Shown one piece after another: positions 62,851 through 64,000 of a stretch of 64,000 bases of DNA (its first letter is position 1; each line of letters starts with the position of its first letter). This DNA is from CAWJNF01 sp963844235 (lineage in GTDB: Bacteria; Actinomycetota; Thermoleophilia; Gaiellales; Gaiellaceae). A program made the translations under genes and the position numbers. A model generated the notes under the pieces. It was not told the origin of the DNA and did no database searches. It saw only the letters and a program-made list of their open reading frames with translations. The stretch covers positions 806,001 through 870,000 of the forward strand of contig CAWJNF010000008.1 of NCBI GenBank assembly GCA_963844235.1, given 5' to 3'.

Positions 62851-63783
62851 TCAGCTCGCCAGCGCCCCGCAGAACGCGACCGCGTCGACGCTCCAGGCGG
62901 CCTCGCTCGGGGCAAGCTCCTGTGCCGTCACGACCCACGTGTTTCCGTCGGCGGAGCTCCGGACGAGTGCGATACCGGCCGCATCGCCTGCGATGCCCCC
63001 GCCGCCGCCCAGGAGGCTGGTCCCATCGGGGCAGCTCACGCTCGCGGACTTGGTGTCCTCCGAGCTCGAGTCGCTCGCCGCCTGGACGACGTCGATCGTC
63101 GGCGTCAGAGACCCGATGTCGAGCCCCTCGACGCTCTGTGCCACCTCGGCGGTCGCCGCGGTGTCCGCCCTCGTCGCGCTGGGTACGGTCTCCAGGGTCG
63201 ACTCGTCGATGTCGTCCCCGGTGAGCGAGTCGTCGGTCACCTTGGCGCCCGTGACGGCATCGTCGGCAAGCCTCCCGGTCCCGACCGCCAGCCTGGCGAT
63301 CTTCGCGTTCGTCACCGCTTCGTCCGCGAGCTTCGCCGTCGCCACCGCCATGTCGGCGAGCTTCGGCTCGGTCACGGCGCCGTCCGCAAGCTTCGCTTCC
63401 GTCACCGAGCCCTCGGCCAGCGAGGCCTCCATGACAGCCTCCTCCGCGATCTTGTCCGACGTGATGGACTCATCGGCGATCTCCTCGCTCCCGACCGACT
63501 CGGCCTCGGCCGCCGGCTCGTCGCGCAGAAGACTGAAAAGGGACAGCCCGAGCGCCAACAGCGCGACGGCGAGCGCACCCGCACCAAGCGCGAGAAGCCC
63601 GCGATCCGGCTTTTCGGGAGGCTGCTCGTCCCAACCGTCGCCGGGCTGCGCGTAGGCGCCGGGTTGCGGGTAGGCGCCGGCTCCTGCGGTCGTCTCCTCG
63701 GGCCGCCCGGGTCCACTGCCCGGCTCCACGGATCCCAGAGGCTCCTGCGGCTCGGGCATGTCGTTCCGCTCGTCGACCCCCAT
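62851..63783 (-). CDS. Membrane-anchored protein with ten-residue repeats
   Basis: A 310-aa protein: a Pro/Gly/Tyr-rich cytoplasmic N-terminus (1-60), one membrane helix (about 62-86, GLLALGAGALAVALLALGLS), then ten repeats of ten residues (residues 102-201, 63181-63480) of pattern LADxAVTxAK, and a globular C-terminus with two cysteines (SVSCPDGTSLLGGGGG, VDAVAFCGALAS). Such LADGAVTxAK repeats occur in phage tail and surface proteins and probably form a rod. The ATG at 63783 has GGAAGGAG upstream. Convergent with mscL. Function unknown. Confidence 0.75.
   Translation of the reverse strand: MGVDERNDMPEPQEPLGSVEPGSGPGRPEETTAGAGAYPQPGAYAQPGDGWDEQPPEKPDRGLLALGAGALAVALLALGLSLFSLLRDEPAAEAESVGSEEIADESITSDKIAEEAVMEASLAEGSVTEAKLADGAVTEPKLADMAVATAKLADEAVTNAKIARLAVGTGRLADDAVTGAKVTDDSLTGDDIDESTLETVPSATRADTAATAEVAQSVEGLDIGSLTPTIDVVQAASDSSSEDTKSASVSCPDGTSLLGGGGGIAGDAAGIALVRSSADGNTWVVTAQELAPSEAAWSVDAVAFCGALAS
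63181..63480 (-). repeat. Ten tandem 30-bp coding repeats
   Basis: Codes for the LADxAVTxAK units of the membrane-anchored repeat protein; the unit sequence has diverged at the ends. Confidence 0.6.
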
Positions 63784-63984
63784 GTCTGCTCCTTCCGTGC
63801 AGAGTTGGCCGGCCAAGCGGTGGCGTGGCCGCCTGGTCTCCCGGTTCGCCGTCAGCTGCCGGTTTCCCTCGACGAGAGCCGGCCGGCCGACTCGGCCCGG
63901 AGGAAGGTGGAGATCGAGGTCGAAGATGCGCGTCGAGACCCGGCGTCACATCAGCTTTGGTCGATATGGGAGGTGGGACGGACA

Positions 63985-64000
63985 ATGAGCCAGTACGACT
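63985..64000 (+). CDS. Possible gene start cut by the window edge
   Basis: ATG AGC CAG TAC GAC (MSQYD) preceded by GGGAGG 11 nt upstream, after an AT-richer stretch. Too short to identify. Confidence 0.25.

Noticed and set aside
62851..63783. Repeat protein as part of a prophage
   Set aside because: It has a transmembrane anchor and no phage genes lie nearby in the window.

Overview
The DNA is a chromosomal segment of a high-GC, actinobacterium-like bacterium, most plausibly a deep-branching lineage such as Thermoleophilia (Gaiellales or Solirubrobacterales). This placement is inferred from gene content: a CysO/CysM/Mec cysteine cluster, a deazaflavin(F420)-type nitroreductase family protein, an HhH-GPD repair protein of actinobacterial type, large Ser/Thr kinase-ATPase-TPR fusions, an Rv2578c-like radical SAM protein and a LexA box of the Gram-positive type. 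No rRNA, tRNA, CRISPR array, complete insertion sequence or prophage was seen. Many genes start directly behind a -10 box (TANNNT, most often 6 nt, then the start codon), so leaderless transcription appears to be the rule here, and this was used to choose start codons.

Layout. 1-16 kb: hisC 5' end, LON-domain protein, a minus-strand run (VOC, GNAT, gamma-glutamyltransferase), the parA-ftsZ pair, an agmatinase-family gene, an Nei-type glycosylase, and then a stretch (about 9.4-17.2 kb) in which nearly every gene is broken by single-base frameshifts: methyltransferase, VOC protein, a PknK-like kinase-ATPase-TPR protein and an aldo/keto reductase-polynucleotide kinase-HAD fusion. 16-32 kb: subtilase with two P domains, a REP-like inverted repeat, the giant helicase Lhr, base-excision repair, prenyl transferase, acyl-CoA dehydrogenase, a secreted P-domain/RTX protein, M24 peptidase, amidohydrolase and an HxlR regulator. 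32-42 kb: threonine aldolase, an iron-uptake operon (EfeO-like lipoprotein, FTR1 permease, unknown protein) under an operator-like palindrome, M20 peptidase, an orphan gene, the primary sigma factor and a TPR protein.

42-64 kb: rhodanese-E1 protein, a single polypeptide joining the sulfur carrier CysO to the cysteine synthase CysM, and the JAMM peptidase Mec. Then two small cupredoxins around a pterin dehydratase and DNA polymerase IV, xylulokinase, aspartokinase coupled to a sugar isomerase-like gene, a 1364-aa kinase-cyclase-ATPase-TPR protein, a CorC/CNNM protein, an SOS-box radical SAM gene, a two-component pair, MscL and a membrane-anchored protein with ten-residue repeats.

How the genes work together. 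The clearest pathway is sulfur-carrier cysteine synthesis (42.0-44.9 kb): E1 activation, thiocarboxylate transfer, PLP chemistry and JAMM release. The iron operon (33.1-37.3 kb) is a second coherent unit. ParA and FtsZ are translationally coupled. The many frame breaks at 9.4-17.2 kb preserve protein domains on both sides, so sequencing or assembly error is as likely as true gene decay.
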